A DNA stretch of 64,000 bases from an uncultured Akkermansia sp. (GCA_904501975.1 CAJGCZ010000001.1:70682-134681); one strand, 5' to 3'. Counted from the first letter of the stretch, positions 7,990 through 16,242 are shown. Made by a program: numbers and translations. The notes: generated by a model from the letters alone, not told the origin.

Positions 7990-8844
7990 ATGTCAATACC
8001 GCAGAATACCATCGCTCTCATTTTTGATTTTGACCAAACTCTCAGCCCGCATAACATGCAGGAGGATACGATTTTTCCGGAATTCGGCATCAATGCAGAA
8101 TTATTCTGGAAGAAATGCAACGACAGAAGCAGAAACGAAGGATGGGACGGTGAGCTCAGTTATCTGAAAGAACTGCTGGACACCCTCAGCCTCGACGGCG
8201 TGAGCAATGATACCCTCATGGAATTGGGTAAAAAATTGACCTTCTTTAAGGGGATTCCGGATTTTTTTCAAACATTTGAAGAAAAAGCACTAAGCCAAGA
8301 ACACCGATATGCCGGTATTCATATCGAGTATTACATCATATCCAGTGGTATTAAGTCCATCATCGACGGCTCAGCTATCCGCCCGTACATGAAAGAGGTA
8401 TTTGCCTGCGAGTTCAGTGAACTCAACGGCTGCATCAACTTCCCGAAACGCGTTATTTCGCACACCACGAAAACGCAATTCCTTTTTCGTATCAACAAGG
8501 GTATGCTGAAATATACCGAGGATGTGAACGACCACATGGACAGCGACTTGCGTCCCGTTCCCTTCCGCCACATGATTTACTTAGGAGACGGCCCCACCGA
8601 TGTGCCCTGCTTTACCGTCATGCGACAATTAGGCGGCACCAGTATTGCCGTATATAATCCGGCAGACCCGTCTCGCAAAAGCTTCCGTAAGTGCTACAAT
8701 CTGAAATCCGGTCAGCAGCGAGTGGATTTCTTTGCTCCGGCAGATTACCGAGCCGGTAGCCATCTGTACAACATACTTGAAGAAACAGTACGGAACATAG
8801 CCGATAACATTCTTCACCAAATGCGCAGAGCAGAAAAGCAATAA
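7990..8844 (+). CDS. HAD-superfamily hydrolase (phosphatase-like)
   Basis: A cytoplasmic hydrolase of 284 residues. Motif I is DFDQT with the nucleophile Asp13 and acid/base Asp15, motif II is SSG in the YYIISSGIKS segment, and motif IV is YLGDGPTD near residue 199 for Mg2+ binding. The segment between motifs I and II is a long helical cap (C1 type), as in phosphoserine-phosphatase-like enzymes. The substrate is unknown. It stands alone between a divergent prenyltransferase gene and argF. Confidence 0.82.
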   Translation: MSIPQNTIALIFDFDQTLSPHNMQEDTIFPEFGINAELFWKKCNDRSRNEGWDGELSYLKELLDTLSLDGVSNDTLMELGKKLTFFKGIPDFFQTFEEKALSQEHRYAGIHIEYYIISSGIKSIIDGSAIRPYMKEVFACEFSELNGCINFPKRVISHTTKTQFLFRINKGMLKYTEDVNDHMDSDLRPVPFRHMIYLGDGPTDVPCFTVMRQLGGTSIAVYNPADPSRKSFRKCYNLKSGQQRVDFFAPADYRAGSHLYNILEETVRNIADNILHQMRRAEKQ

Positions 8845-8893
8845 CACGCGCCACTTGTTATCTTGAAAAACTGACTCATTCTATTCTTTACAT

Positions 8894-8913
8894 GATAGCA
8901 TGAATGTGCTATC
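8894..8913. promoter_or_regulatory. Perfect inverted repeat upstream of argF
   Basis: GATAGCA (8894-8900), 6-nt spacer, TGCTATC (8907-8913). The left arm overlaps a TAGCAT that could serve as a -10 box, so this is a candidate operator. No known arginine-repressor site is recognised. Confidence 0.35.
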
Positions 8914-8941
8914 TTCCCGCTTTCCACCAGCAGGAAACACC

Positions 8942-9856
8942 ATGAACCAGTTACTTTCCATCGAAGAATTGACAGGAGCTCAAATCTGCGAGCTGCTTGC
9001 ATTGGGTCACAAACTCAAGGCGGAGCGCGGTACACATACAGAGCAACCGCTCGCCGGCCAAACATGGGCGTTAATTTTCTCTAAATCCTCCACCCGCACG
9101 CGTGTATCCTTTGAGGTGGGTATTTCTGAATTGGGCGGTCGCCCTATGTTCTTATCCACAAGAGACATTCAATTAGGCCGTGGCGAACCGATTAAAGATA
9201 CAGCTCGTGTACTGGGGCGCATGATTCATGGCGCTATTATTCGCACTTACGGACAGGACGAAGTAGTTGATTTTGCCCACTACTCGGGGTTGCCCACCAT
9301 CAATGCACTGACCGATTTGGAGCATCCCTGCCAGATTCTTGCTGACCTCCTGACCATTGAGGAAAAATACGGGGTTGGTTCATGGAAGGACATGAAAATA
9401 GCTTTCCTTGGCGATGTGGATAATAATATGGGCCGCTCCTGGATGTGGGCAGCCAAGCACCTTGGTTTCACGCTTGCTCTGGCCGGTCCGGCACACGCTC
9501 TGCCGTCCAAAGAGACCTTGGAGGCCATCGACTATCCCGGTCTTATCTGCACAACCGATGCAGAGGAAGCAGTCCGAGGCGCTACTGTTATCAACACAGA
9601 CACCTGGATTTCCATGGGGCAGGAAGCAGAAAAAGGTACTAAGGAGCAAGCATTCTTCCCCTATCAGGTAAATGCCGAGCTGCTGAAAGTAGCGGCCCCC
9701 AATCACAGCGTCTTCCATTGTCTCCCGGCATACCGTGGCTATGAAATCACAGACGAAGTATTGGAAGCCCACGCCAACATTATCTTTACAGAAGCAGAGA
9801 ACCGCCTGCATGCACAAAAGGCTGTTCTTTATACCCTTGCAACCTCCGCAAAATAA
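8942..9856 (+). CDS. argF: Ornithine carbamoyltransferase
   Basis: Transfers the carbamoyl group from carbamoyl phosphate to ornithine, making citrulline in arginine synthesis; cytoplasmic trimer. The 304-residue protein carries the carbamoyl-phosphate loop SKSSTRTRVSFE, the HPCQILAD motif and the ornithine-side HCLPAYRG motif with the reactive Cys. The ATG at 8942 is preferred over an upstream ATG at 8900, because homologues begin near MNQLLSIEEL and AGGAAA precedes it at a usable distance. No other arg genes are in the window. sufE follows after 3 nt. Confidence 0.95.
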   Translation: MNQLLSIEELTGAQICELLALGHKLKAERGTHTEQPLAGQTWALIFSKSSTRTRVSFEVGISELGGRPMFLSTRDIQLGRGEPIKDTARVLGRMIHGAIIRTYGQDEVVDFAHYSGLPTINALTDLEHPCQILADLLTIEEKYGVGSWKDMKIAFLGDVDNNMGRSWMWAAKHLGFTLALAGPAHALPSKETLEAIDYPGLICTTDAEEAVRGATVINTDTWISMGQEAEKGTKEQAFFPYQVNAELLKVAAPNHSVFHCLPAYRGYEITDEVLEAHANIIFTEAENRLHAQKAVLYTLATSAK

Positions 9857-9859
9857 GCC

Positions 9860-10276
9860 ATGAGCTACGAGACTCGCATTGAGGCCTTATTAGACGACAT
9901 GTCCATCTTTGAAGACTGGACAGAGAAGTATGAGTTTATTATTTCTCTCGGCAGAAAGCTGCCCGCTATGCCCGATAAATACCGCAAACCCTGCAACCTA
10001 ATTAAAGGCTGCCAAAGCAAAGTATGGGTAGGCACCGAGCAGGTTGACGGCAAAATGATGATTTATGCCGATAGCGATTCCCTTATCACGAAAGGTCTGA
10101 TTGCCTTATTTATTCGACTGCTCTCCGGGCTTACCCCGGCAGAGATTCAACAGGCAAACCTGCATCGCTTGGATGAATGCGGCCTAAAAGAGCATTTAGC
10201 CACCACCCGTGCTAATGCTCTGTCCACCATGGCTGCCACCATTCAAAAAGAGGCCAAAGCTATGGCTAACTCCTGA
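9860..10276 (+). CDS. sufE: SufE-family sulfur acceptor protein
   Basis: SufE takes persulfide sulfur from the cysteine desulfurase SufS and passes it to the SufBCD scaffold for Fe-S cluster assembly. The 138-residue length is right for the family, and the acceptor Cys lies in the conserved LIKGCQSKVW loop. No sufS or sufBCD genes are nearby. The gene begins 3 nt after argF without a Shine-Dalgarno sequence, so it is probably translated from the argF transcript. Confidence 0.9.
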   Translation: MSYETRIEALLDDMSIFEDWTEKYEFIISLGRKLPAMPDKYRKPCNLIKGCQSKVWVGTEQVDGKMMIYADSDSLITKGLIALFIRLLSGLTPAEIQQANLHRLDECGLKEHLATTRANALSTMAATIQKEAKAMANS

Positions 10277-10306
10277 TTTGCCAAAACCTGACCATTCTAC
10301 CACTCC

Positions 10307-11188
10307 ATGAATGAACTGGAAGTCCTCATCAGTGAGCGCCAAAAGCGCTTACCGGCACAAACGGATGCGTATCGCATCTCAGATGGTTCACCGTGGCAGA
10401 ATGTCTTTATAGATGCCTTGGCAGACCGTATTCTCGTATCATTGCGAGACACCGCCTTGCCTCCCAAGTTGAAAACATTGCTCTGCGAGCTTAACCTGCC
10501 CGTATACCTGAAGCGCTTGGATAACGATGTGAAGGAAGCTCCCCAGCACTTGTGCGGACCGGAGGTGGACCCACGTTTCCCCATATCTGAAAACGGCGTA
10601 CGCTACATCATGGATATGGAAGCCGGTTATTCACAAGGTATTTTCTTAGACCAGAGAGATAACCGAGCCGAGGTAAAACAGAGATGCAGCGAAGGCATGC
10701 GCCTGCTGAACACTTTTTCCTACACCGGGGCTTTCTCTGTATGTGCAGCTCTCAGCGGGGCTGTCACCACTACGCTCGATTTGGCTCAACCCTGCTTAGA
10801 CTGGTGCAAAGAGAATATGCAGCTCAACGGTATCGATTTCCGGCAGCATTACTTCTGCAAGGGAGATACCCTGCACTGGCTGGAGCGTTTTGCTAAACAA
10901 GGGCGCCTCTTCGACGCCATTGTGCTCGACCCCCCTACCTTCTCACGCGATGCTAAAGGCCGCATCTGGCGCGTGGAAAAAGACTATGCAAAACTGGTAG
11001 CAAAGGCAAAAGCCTGTCTTGCCCCCGGTGGCTGGATGCTGTGCACCACGAATTGCCGTAAACTGTCTCCTGCCGATTTTCGTAATATGGTAGCACAAGG
11101 GGCACCCGGTGCTAAACTGACCACATCTGCCATGACCTTTGATTTTGATGGCGAGCAATACCTCAAAACAGTGTGGGTGGATGCTTAA
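10307..11188 (+). CDS. Class I SAM-dependent methyltransferase, RlmI/RlmK-like (23S rRNA m5C type)
   Basis: A Rossmann-fold methyltransferase of 293 residues. The SAM-binding motif I is LLNTFSYTGAFSVCAALSGA, the acidic motif II sits in TTLDLAQPCLDWCKEN, and the catalytic-loop motif is VLDPPTFSR. This pattern is typical of COG1092 rRNA cytosine-C5 methyltransferases. It is shorter than E. coli RlmI (about 400 residues) because an N-terminal PUA domain is missing, so the substrate may be recognised differently. The upstream gap after sufE is 30 nt, and it probably ends this operon. Confidence 0.8.
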   Translation: MNELEVLISERQKRLPAQTDAYRISDGSPWQNVFIDALADRILVSLRDTALPPKLKTLLCELNLPVYLKRLDNDVKEAPQHLCGPEVDPRFPISENGVRYIMDMEAGYSQGIFLDQRDNRAEVKQRCSEGMRLLNTFSYTGAFSVCAALSGAVTTTLDLAQPCLDWCKENMQLNGIDFRQHYFCKGDTLHWLERFAKQGRLFDAIVLDPPTFSRDAKGRIWRVEKDYAKLVAKAKACLAPGGWMLCTTNCRKLSPADFRNMVAQGAPGAKLTTSAMTFDFDGEQYLKTVWVDA

Positions 11189-11397
11189 TTAAGCATTTTC
11201 CGTTCTACACTATACTGTGTATCATTTTTACTCTTATCGGAAATTTGCACGCTACATCTTGTGCTATCATTTTATCAATATAGCCGCAAAGTTTTAAGCT
11301 GCCAAAGTTCCCTTAACCCTTGCTCTATCGCGTGTCATCATGGCTTATCATGACACAGCAAACAGCGTGTGCTATCTATTAGCGCAGCTTCCGGCAC

Positions 11398-11413
11398 ATA
11401 CAATATATAGTGG
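11398..11413. promoter_or_regulatory. NrdR-box-like operator upstream of nrdD
   Basis: ATACAATATATAGTGG matches 14 of 16 positions of the NrdR consensus acaCwAtATaTwGtgt as I remember it. NrdR represses ribonucleotide reductase operons when dATP is high. A degenerate second copy lies about 29 bp upstream (near 11369-11384). The nrdR gene itself is not in the window. Confidence 0.5.
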
Positions 11414-11484
11414 CACAAGAGGCTTGTTTATCCAATATCTGGATTTTTACGGCTAAAAAATTATTTCGTGAAAAGTGGTTGTTT

Positions 11485-11513
11485 TTGACATTTCTGCTTG
11501 CCACCTCATGTAA
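11485..11513 (+). promoter_or_regulatory. Candidate nrdD promoter
   Basis: A perfect TTGACA (11485-11490) followed after 17-18 nt by a weak -10 (ATGTAA/TGTAAA). The leader to the ATG at 11640 would be about 120 nt. Confidence 0.4.
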
Positions 11514-11639
11514 AAAATGATAAAGTTCCAACGTTAGCCGGACACTACCGGACCAAAAGCCACAACAAGACTATAAGCATCCGAAAAGACGCTTACTGTG
11601 GAACGATACACTTCTCAAAAAAAAAGCAGCTCTCCAGCC

Positions 11640-13757
11640 ATGCCACAAATTATCAAACGAAACGGAAAACGCGAACGCTTCGAGGCCTACAAAGTACAGC
11701 AGGCCATCGAAAAGGCGTTCCATGCCTCACAGGAAGAATATAATCCCTTGGTATATGCAAATGTCTTAGACGCTCTTCGCAACGAGGAATATCTGCCTGT
11801 AGAAAAGGTTCAGGACCTGATTGAAAGCGAATTGATGAGAGCCGGCGCTTATGAAACAGCCCGCAACTTCATTAAGTACCGTTTCCTCCACAAGCTGCAG
11901 CGCGAGCAAATTGCCGGTGTATACCAGGGTAACACATGGGTAGACTGCAAGCAGACGATTGATGAATACGTAGGCAATACAGACTGGCGCATCAAGGCTA
12001 ACTCCAACACTACCTACTCCAACGCCGGTTTGGTAAACAACACGGCCGGTAAGGTGATTGCTAACTACTGGCTGGATCAAGTGTATACCCCGGAGGAAGG
12101 TGCTGCCCACCGCAATGGCGACTACCACATTCACGACCTGGATTGCCTTACCGGTTACTGCGCAGGTTGGAGTCTCCGCAACTTGCTTAACGAGGGCTTC
12201 AACGGTGTGCGCAGCCGCGTCAACAGCCGTCCCCCGCGCCACTTCCGCGAGGCTCTTGGCCAGATGGCTAACTTCTTAGGCATTCTGCAGAGTGAATGGG
12301 CCGGTGCTCAGGCTTTCAGCTCCTTCGATACTTATCTGTCCCCGTACCTCTTCCGCGACCAGCTGCCGTACACAGCCGTTAAGAAGGCTCTGCGCAATTT
12401 CGTTTACAACCTGAACGTGCCCTCTCGCTGGGGTCAAAGCCCCTTCACCAATGTAACGATTGACTGGACTGTGCCGCGCGACCTGCGCGACCAGCCGCCG
12501 TCATCCGGCAACGCTCACATCTTCGAGGGTATTGAAGACGAGGCTTTGCTTGCCAAGGCTAAGGAGCGTGGTGTTGATTCTCTCACCTCCATGACCTACA
12601 AGCACTTCCAGCCTGAAATGAACATCATTCAGCGCGCCTTCTACGAAGTGCTTACAGAAGGTGACAGCACCGGCCAGCCCTTCACATTCCCCATTCCCAC
12701 AGTAAACATTACTGAGGACTTTGACTGGGAGGGTGAAAACGTGCTGCTGCTGTTTGAGAACGCAGCCAAGATTGGTTCTTCCTACTTCCAGAACTTCATC
12801 GGTTCTCAGTATAAGGTAGATGAGAACGGCAATCGCGTCATTGACGAAGAAGCCTACAAGCCGGATGCCGTACGCTCCATGTGCTGTCGTTTGCAGCTCG
12901 ACCTGCGCGAGCTCCTCAAGCGTGGTGGTGGTCTCTTCGGTTCTGCAGAAATGACCGGTTCCATCGGTGTTGTTACCATTAACATGGCTCGTTTGGGCTA
13001 CCTGTACAAGGGCAACAAGAACCTCTTGTACACCAAGCTGGGTGAGCTGATGGATTTGGCTAAGGATACCCTTGAGAAGAAGCGTGTCTTCATCAACACG
13101 CTCTACCAGCGAGGCCTCTATCCCTACACCAAGCGTTACCTGCCGCACCTGCGCAACCACTTCTCCACCATTGGTCTGAATGGTATTAACGAAATGCTGC
13201 GCAACTTCTCCGGCGATACAATGACCACCTCCACCCCGGAAGGCATTGCCTTTGCAGAGGATATCCTCCACTTCATGCGCGAGCGTATCCGTGGCTACCA
13301 GGAGCAAACAGGTAACCTCTACAACTTGGAGGCTACCCCCGCAGAAGGCACCACACACCGCTTTGCCCGCGAAGACCTCAAGCGTTACCCGGACATCATC
13401 CAGTCCGGTACGCCCGGTCACCGTTACTACACGAACAGCTCTCAGCTGCCGGCCGGTTACACGCACGACCTCTTCAAGGCTCTGCAAATGCAGGACAAGC
13501 TGCAGTGCTGCTACACCGGCGGTACCGTATTCCACATGTACATGAACGAGGCTATTTCCTCCCCGGAAGCCTGCCGCGACATCGTACGCAAGGTATTGTC
13601 CAACTTCAAGATGCCTTACATTACCGTCACCCCGCTCTTCTCCGTATGTGATAAGCACGGCTACCTCAAGGGTCGCCACGACTACTGCCCGCTGTGTGAC
13701 GAAGAGCTTATTGCTAAGGCTCGCTCTGAGGAGCAGCCCGAACTTCCTCTGTTCTGA
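11640..13757 (+). CDS. nrdD: Class III anaerobic ribonucleoside-triphosphate reductase, catalytic chain lacking the glycyl radical domain
   Basis: Reduces NTPs to dNTPs without oxygen. The 705 residues start with an ATP-cone regulatory domain (residues 1 to ~90, IIKRNGKRERFEAYK), then the ten-stranded barrel with HIHDLDCLTGYCAGWSL and the GSIGVVTINMARL loop. The C-terminus keeps the zinc-site cysteines (VCDKHGY, then YCPLCDEE) but stops at PELPLF, before the glycyl radical loop RVxGY found in normal NrdD. That loop is encoded by the next gene (13802). The ATG at 11640 is preferred to a GTG at 11598 because the ATP cone begins right after it. Confidence 0.93.
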   Translation: MPQIIKRNGKRERFEAYKVQQAIEKAFHASQEEYNPLVYANVLDALRNEEYLPVEKVQDLIESELMRAGAYETARNFIKYRFLHKLQREQIAGVYQGNTWVDCKQTIDEYVGNTDWRIKANSNTTYSNAGLVNNTAGKVIANYWLDQVYTPEEGAAHRNGDYHIHDLDCLTGYCAGWSLRNLLNEGFNGVRSRVNSRPPRHFREALGQMANFLGILQSEWAGAQAFSSFDTYLSPYLFRDQLPYTAVKKALRNFVYNLNVPSRWGQSPFTNVTIDWTVPRDLRDQPPSSGNAHIFEGIEDEALLAKAKERGVDSLTSMTYKHFQPEMNIIQRAFYEVLTEGDSTGQPFTFPIPTVNITEDFDWEGENVLLLFENAAKIGSSYFQNFIGSQYKVDENGNRVIDEEAYKPDAVRSMCCRLQLDLRELLKRGGGLFGSAEMTGSIGVVTINMARLGYLYKGNKNLLYTKLGELMDLAKDTLEKKRVFINTLYQRGLYPYTKRYLPHLRNHFSTIGLNGINEMLRNFSGDTMTTSTPEGIAFAEDILHFMRERIRGYQEQTGNLYNLEATPAEGTTHRFAREDLKRYPDIIQSGTPGHRYYTNSSQLPAGYTHDLFKALQMQDKLQCCYTGGTVFHMYMNEAISSPEACRDIVRKVLSNFKMPYITVTPLFSVCDKHGYLKGRHDYCPLCDEELIAKARSEEQPELPLF

Positions 13758-13801
13758 TTGAACGCATCATCAACCATTAACCATCCACCATACGCCACAT
13801 T

Positions 13802-14017
13802 ATGAGCGATACAGAAATCAAACCCGTAGTAAAAACAGACGAGCAAATCCTCGCTGAACACGAGTCTGAGCGCACCAAGTGCACTGTCTATACCCGCGTG
13901 ATGGGCTACCATCGTCCGGTAGAAACCTTCAACGCAGGCAAGCAGGGTGAGTTTGAAGAGCGTGCGCACTTCGAAGAACCCGGCTGCGGTTGCGGCTGTG
14001 ATGCTATTCTCAAGTAA
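13802..14017 (+). CDS. Stand-alone glycyl radical domain of anaerobic ribonucleotide reductase
   Basis: A 71-residue protein whose residues ~25-58 match the C-terminal radical domain of NrdD: CTVYTRVMGYHRPV, then FNAGKQGEFEER. The Gly in RVMGY is the expected radical site, made by NrdG. It has its own ATG, a 44-nt gap after nrdD, a different reading frame and a unique acidic N-terminus (MSDTEIKPVVKTDEQ). The C-terminal PGCGCGCDAILK adds three Cys. I infer that it docks on the truncated NrdD to complete the enzyme, much as GrcA (YfiD) replaces the damaged radical domain of pyruvate formate-lyase. No Shine-Dalgarno sequence is seen. Confidence 0.85.
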   Translation: MSDTEIKPVVKTDEQILAEHESERTKCTVYTRVMGYHRPVETFNAGKQGEFEERAHFEEPGCGCGCDAILK

Positions 14018-14059
14018 CACGCGGTAAGCCCGGCCACAGCGTCAAGGCTATACCATTCA

Positions 14060-14112
14060 GCCCGTAACGGAGCAGAGCTTATTCTAAGATTTATCATCTG
14101 TCCGTTACGGGC
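14060..14112 (+). other. Long-arm hairpin between the radical-domain gene and nrdG
   Basis: GCCCGTAACGGA (14060-14071) pairs perfectly with TCCGTTACGGGC (14101-14112) across a 29-nt loop, followed by GTATTTTC. It could be a terminator, or an mRNA processing or stability element setting the level of nrdG. Confidence 0.55.
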
Positions 14113-14137
14113 GTATTTTCTCTACAATTTCCCCTAC

Positions 14138-14842
14138 ATGAGAAATCATCCGGTAGATATTACGCCACTCACCTTTCTTGATTACCCCAAGAAAGCAGCC
14201 TGTATCATGTGGTACACGGGCTGCAACTTGCGTTGCCCCTATTGCTACAATCCGGAATTAGTACTGGGGCACAGCAATTCTCAAATTGATGAAATGGCCT
14301 TTCTTAAGGAGCGCCGCTTCTTTTTGGATGCTGTAGTGCTCTCAGGCGGGGAAATTACTCTGCAACCGCACCTGCGTGAGCTGTGCGAGGATATTAAGAA
14401 GCTTGGCTACCTCATTAAGATTGACACTAACGGAAGTAATCCGCAGGTGCTGCGAGAGCTGTTGGACCACAAGCTCATTGACTACGTGGCCATGGACAAT
14501 AAAATGCCCTCTGAGCGCTCATGGAAAATTGCCGGTGGGGTGCGCTTATTTGATCGCTTTGCGGAGAGTTTAGCCATCTTAACCCAAAGTGAAATTCCGT
14601 TTGAGATTCGCACCACCGTGCACCCGGAGCTCTTAGATGAGGCCGATATCATTCACATGGTGCGAGAGAGCCACGCTTTGGGGTACAACGGCACCTATTA
14701 CTTGCAATATTTCTTCAATGCAGGCACCACACTGGGCAATATGAAGCCCCCTACCCGCCGCTACGACCGCGATATGCTCAACCACCATGCCCCCCTGCCC
14801 ATCGGCTACCGAAACTTCCCGGAGGATAGAGGTAAGATGTAA
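14138..14842 (+). CDS. nrdG: Anaerobic ribonucleotide reductase activating enzyme (radical SAM)
   Basis: Uses a [4Fe-4S] cluster and SAM to generate the glycyl radical on NrdD, here presumably on the separate domain at 13802. The cluster-binding CxxxCxxC motif is Cys29-Cys33-Cys36 (GCNLRCPYC). A GGE-type SAM-contact motif follows in VVLSGGEITLQ. The length is 234 residues, nearer to PflA-like NrdG proteins than the ~155-residue enterobacterial form. It is the third gene of the anaerobic reductase cluster. A TACAAT lies 9 nt before the ATG and could be a private -10 box. Confidence 0.92.
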   Translation: MRNHPVDITPLTFLDYPKKAACIMWYTGCNLRCPYCYNPELVLGHSNSQIDEMAFLKERRFFLDAVVLSGGEITLQPHLRELCEDIKKLGYLIKIDTNGSNPQVLRELLDHKLIDYVAMDNKMPSERSWKIAGGVRLFDRFAESLAILTQSEIPFEIRTTVHPELLDEADIIHMVRESHALGYNGTYYLQYFFNAGTTLGNMKPPTRRYDRDMLNHHAPLPIGYRNFPEDRGKM

Positions 14843-14873
14843 ACACGTTTAACCCGGTAACGACGGCCACTCT

Positions 14874-15491
14874 ATGAAAACACGTCTTTTTCGCATTCTG
14901 TTATTTTCTGTATGTTGCACACTAGGCTTAAGCTCCTGCTTAGTCAATCACCAGCGCCTGTGCGAGCAAGCTGTGACCTATGATGGTATCTGGATGAAAG
15001 ATGGTGACACCATCTATCGCCTGAATGGCAAAAATTATCGCCAAGGCGTCCGCACTCAATTTTCATACCAACGCAAGAATTCGTACATCGACTTCAAAGA
15101 AGCCATTATCGGCCCCTCGATGTGGGATTGGAAGAAAGTCGATGGCACTGAAGGTGAAATTGTTTACCGAGAGGTGGACCAAGAAGGATACCTTAAAGAA
15201 GACGCCCCTTGGGTGAGCATGGACATGAGCAAGGCTACCACTAAAAAGGATGAATACTACTTCCGCACTTATATGGTAGACAACAAGAGCCGCAACTTAA
15301 CCCCGCATGCTTTTTACGCACTCCCGGCTGCCGCGCTCTGCCTTATTCCCGACGTAGTTGGAAGCGTAGCCTTATGGACGGTCTACGGTACCGGAATGGT
15401 CATACAGGGCATTGTACTCCTACCGGTATCGCAGCAACAGCAGCAAATGGAACCGGTTGTGCCACCTCCACCTAAACCGGTAATGGAATAA
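14874..15491 (+). CDS. Predicted lipoprotein of unknown function
   Basis: 205 residues, no family recognised. The signal peptide ends in a clear lipobox, LSSC (FSVCCTLGLSSC), so the protein should be lipid-anchored. The central part is polar and rich in Asp, Lys and Tyr. A C-terminal hydrophobic segment (ALPAAALCLIPDVVGSVALWTVYG) is followed by a Gln run and a Pro-rich end. The overall layout resembles the next gene, suggesting a diverged pair. No Shine-Dalgarno sequence. Confidence 0.7.
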   Translation: MKTRLFRILLFSVCCTLGLSSCLVNHQRLCEQAVTYDGIWMKDGDTIYRLNGKNYRQGVRTQFSYQRKNSYIDFKEAIIGPSMWDWKKVDGTEGEIVYREVDQEGYLKEDAPWVSMDMSKATTKKDEYYFRTYMVDNKSRNLTPHAFYALPAAALCLIPDVVGSVALWTVYGTGMVIQGIVLLPVSQQQQQMEPVVPPPPKPVME

Positions 15492-15510
15492 TCAACCATC
15501 TATCACTACC

Positions 15511-16179
15511 ATGAAGAGATTTACCCTGTTTTCCTTCATCGTAACGCTACTGGGGACGATATGCCTCTCGAGTTGCGTCATCCCCGGAATCCAGCAAACC
15601 GTGAGCTGTATCGATTACTACCATGTTTCAAAAAAAAGCTCTGTAAAGACGCCACATGAGTTGGTCGTCTATGCTTTGGATGGTCGTTATTACATGGAAG
15701 TAGAGCTCCTTTATACGCCTGTTACGACGTGTATGTTTTACTTCGAATTCATAACTGATAGAACAAAGGGGATTTGCGTGACAGGAAGTGATAAACGGCC
15801 CGTGAAAAAATTCTTAGCAAAACTCTCCGACACCGATGTATTTCATATATTACAGCGCAAGGTTGAACAACCGGGCGATGATAGCCCGGAGCTGATTGAT
15901 GTAAACGATTTTGACTTCGAGCGAGCAACGCGTTGCGCCGTAAACCCGGTTAAGTTCAAGTATCCTGCGGATAAACAAGCGCATTATTCCTACCCGGAAT
16001 ATTATTATCCTCGTATCGAGCGATTTGACGGCGGCACACTCCATACGTTGATGCGTCCTGTAGCCTGGGCTGCTTGGGGGGTAGAGATTCCTCTTTTCGT
16101 AGCCTCTAATACCTTTGCTTACACCATCTATCTTCCTTATAGAGTAATTAAAGTAAAGGTATTGGGAATAAAAGACTAA
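15511..16179 (+). CDS. Predicted lipoprotein of unknown function
   Basis: 222 residues with the same design as its neighbour: lipobox ICLSSC after a hydrophobic leader, a polar middle with many Tyr and Asp, and a hydrophobic C-terminal stretch (PVAWAAWGVEIPLFVASNTFAYTIYLPY). The gap to the upstream lipoprotein is 19 nt, so they are likely co-transcribed. A strong terminator follows at 16205. Function unknown. Confidence 0.7.
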   Translation: MKRFTLFSFIVTLLGTICLSSCVIPGIQQTVSCIDYYHVSKKSSVKTPHELVVYALDGRYYMEVELLYTPVTTCMFYFEFITDRTKGICVTGSDKRPVKKFLAKLSDTDVFHILQRKVEQPGDDSPELIDVNDFDFERATRCAVNPVKFKYPADKQAHYSYPEYYYPRIERFDGGTLHTLMRPVAWAAWGVEIPLFVASNTFAYTIYLPYRVIKVKVLGIKD

Positions 16180-16204
16180 GAGAATAATTATTTTTACGGC
16201 TATA

Positions 16205-16239
16205 AAAAACCTCTGATTCTCAAGGAACCAGAGGTTTTT
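16205..16239. terminator. Bidirectional intrinsic terminator
   Basis: AAAAACCTCTG (16205-16215) and CAGAGGTTTTT (16229-16239) form a perfect 11-bp stem with A and T tracts. It ends the lipoprotein operon on the plus strand and tRNA-Arg on the minus strand. Confidence 0.85.
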
Positions 16240-16242
16240 CAG

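Larger units (their letters stand above)
11189..11639. other. 451-bp regulatory intergenic region before nrdD
   Basis: No credible gene lies here. It holds inverted repeats with ACAC/GTGT ends (about 11206-11221) and GTGTCAT/ATGACAC arms (7 bp) around 11334-11358, the NrdR-like box at 11398, a weak ATCCA/TGGAT hairpin followed by TTTTT at about 11431-11447, and a promoter at 11485. No known riboswitch was recognised. Confidence 0.5.

Noticed and set aside
11189..11639. Riboswitch (cobalamin or similar) before nrdD
   Set aside because: No B12-box or other aptamer core was found by eye; only palindromes and a promoter are visible.
13758..13801. Programmed frameshift joining nrdD to the glycyl radical domain
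   Set aside because: nrdD ends in a normal stop, the gap is 44 nt without a slippery site or overlap, and the small gene has its own ATG and a distinct N-terminus.
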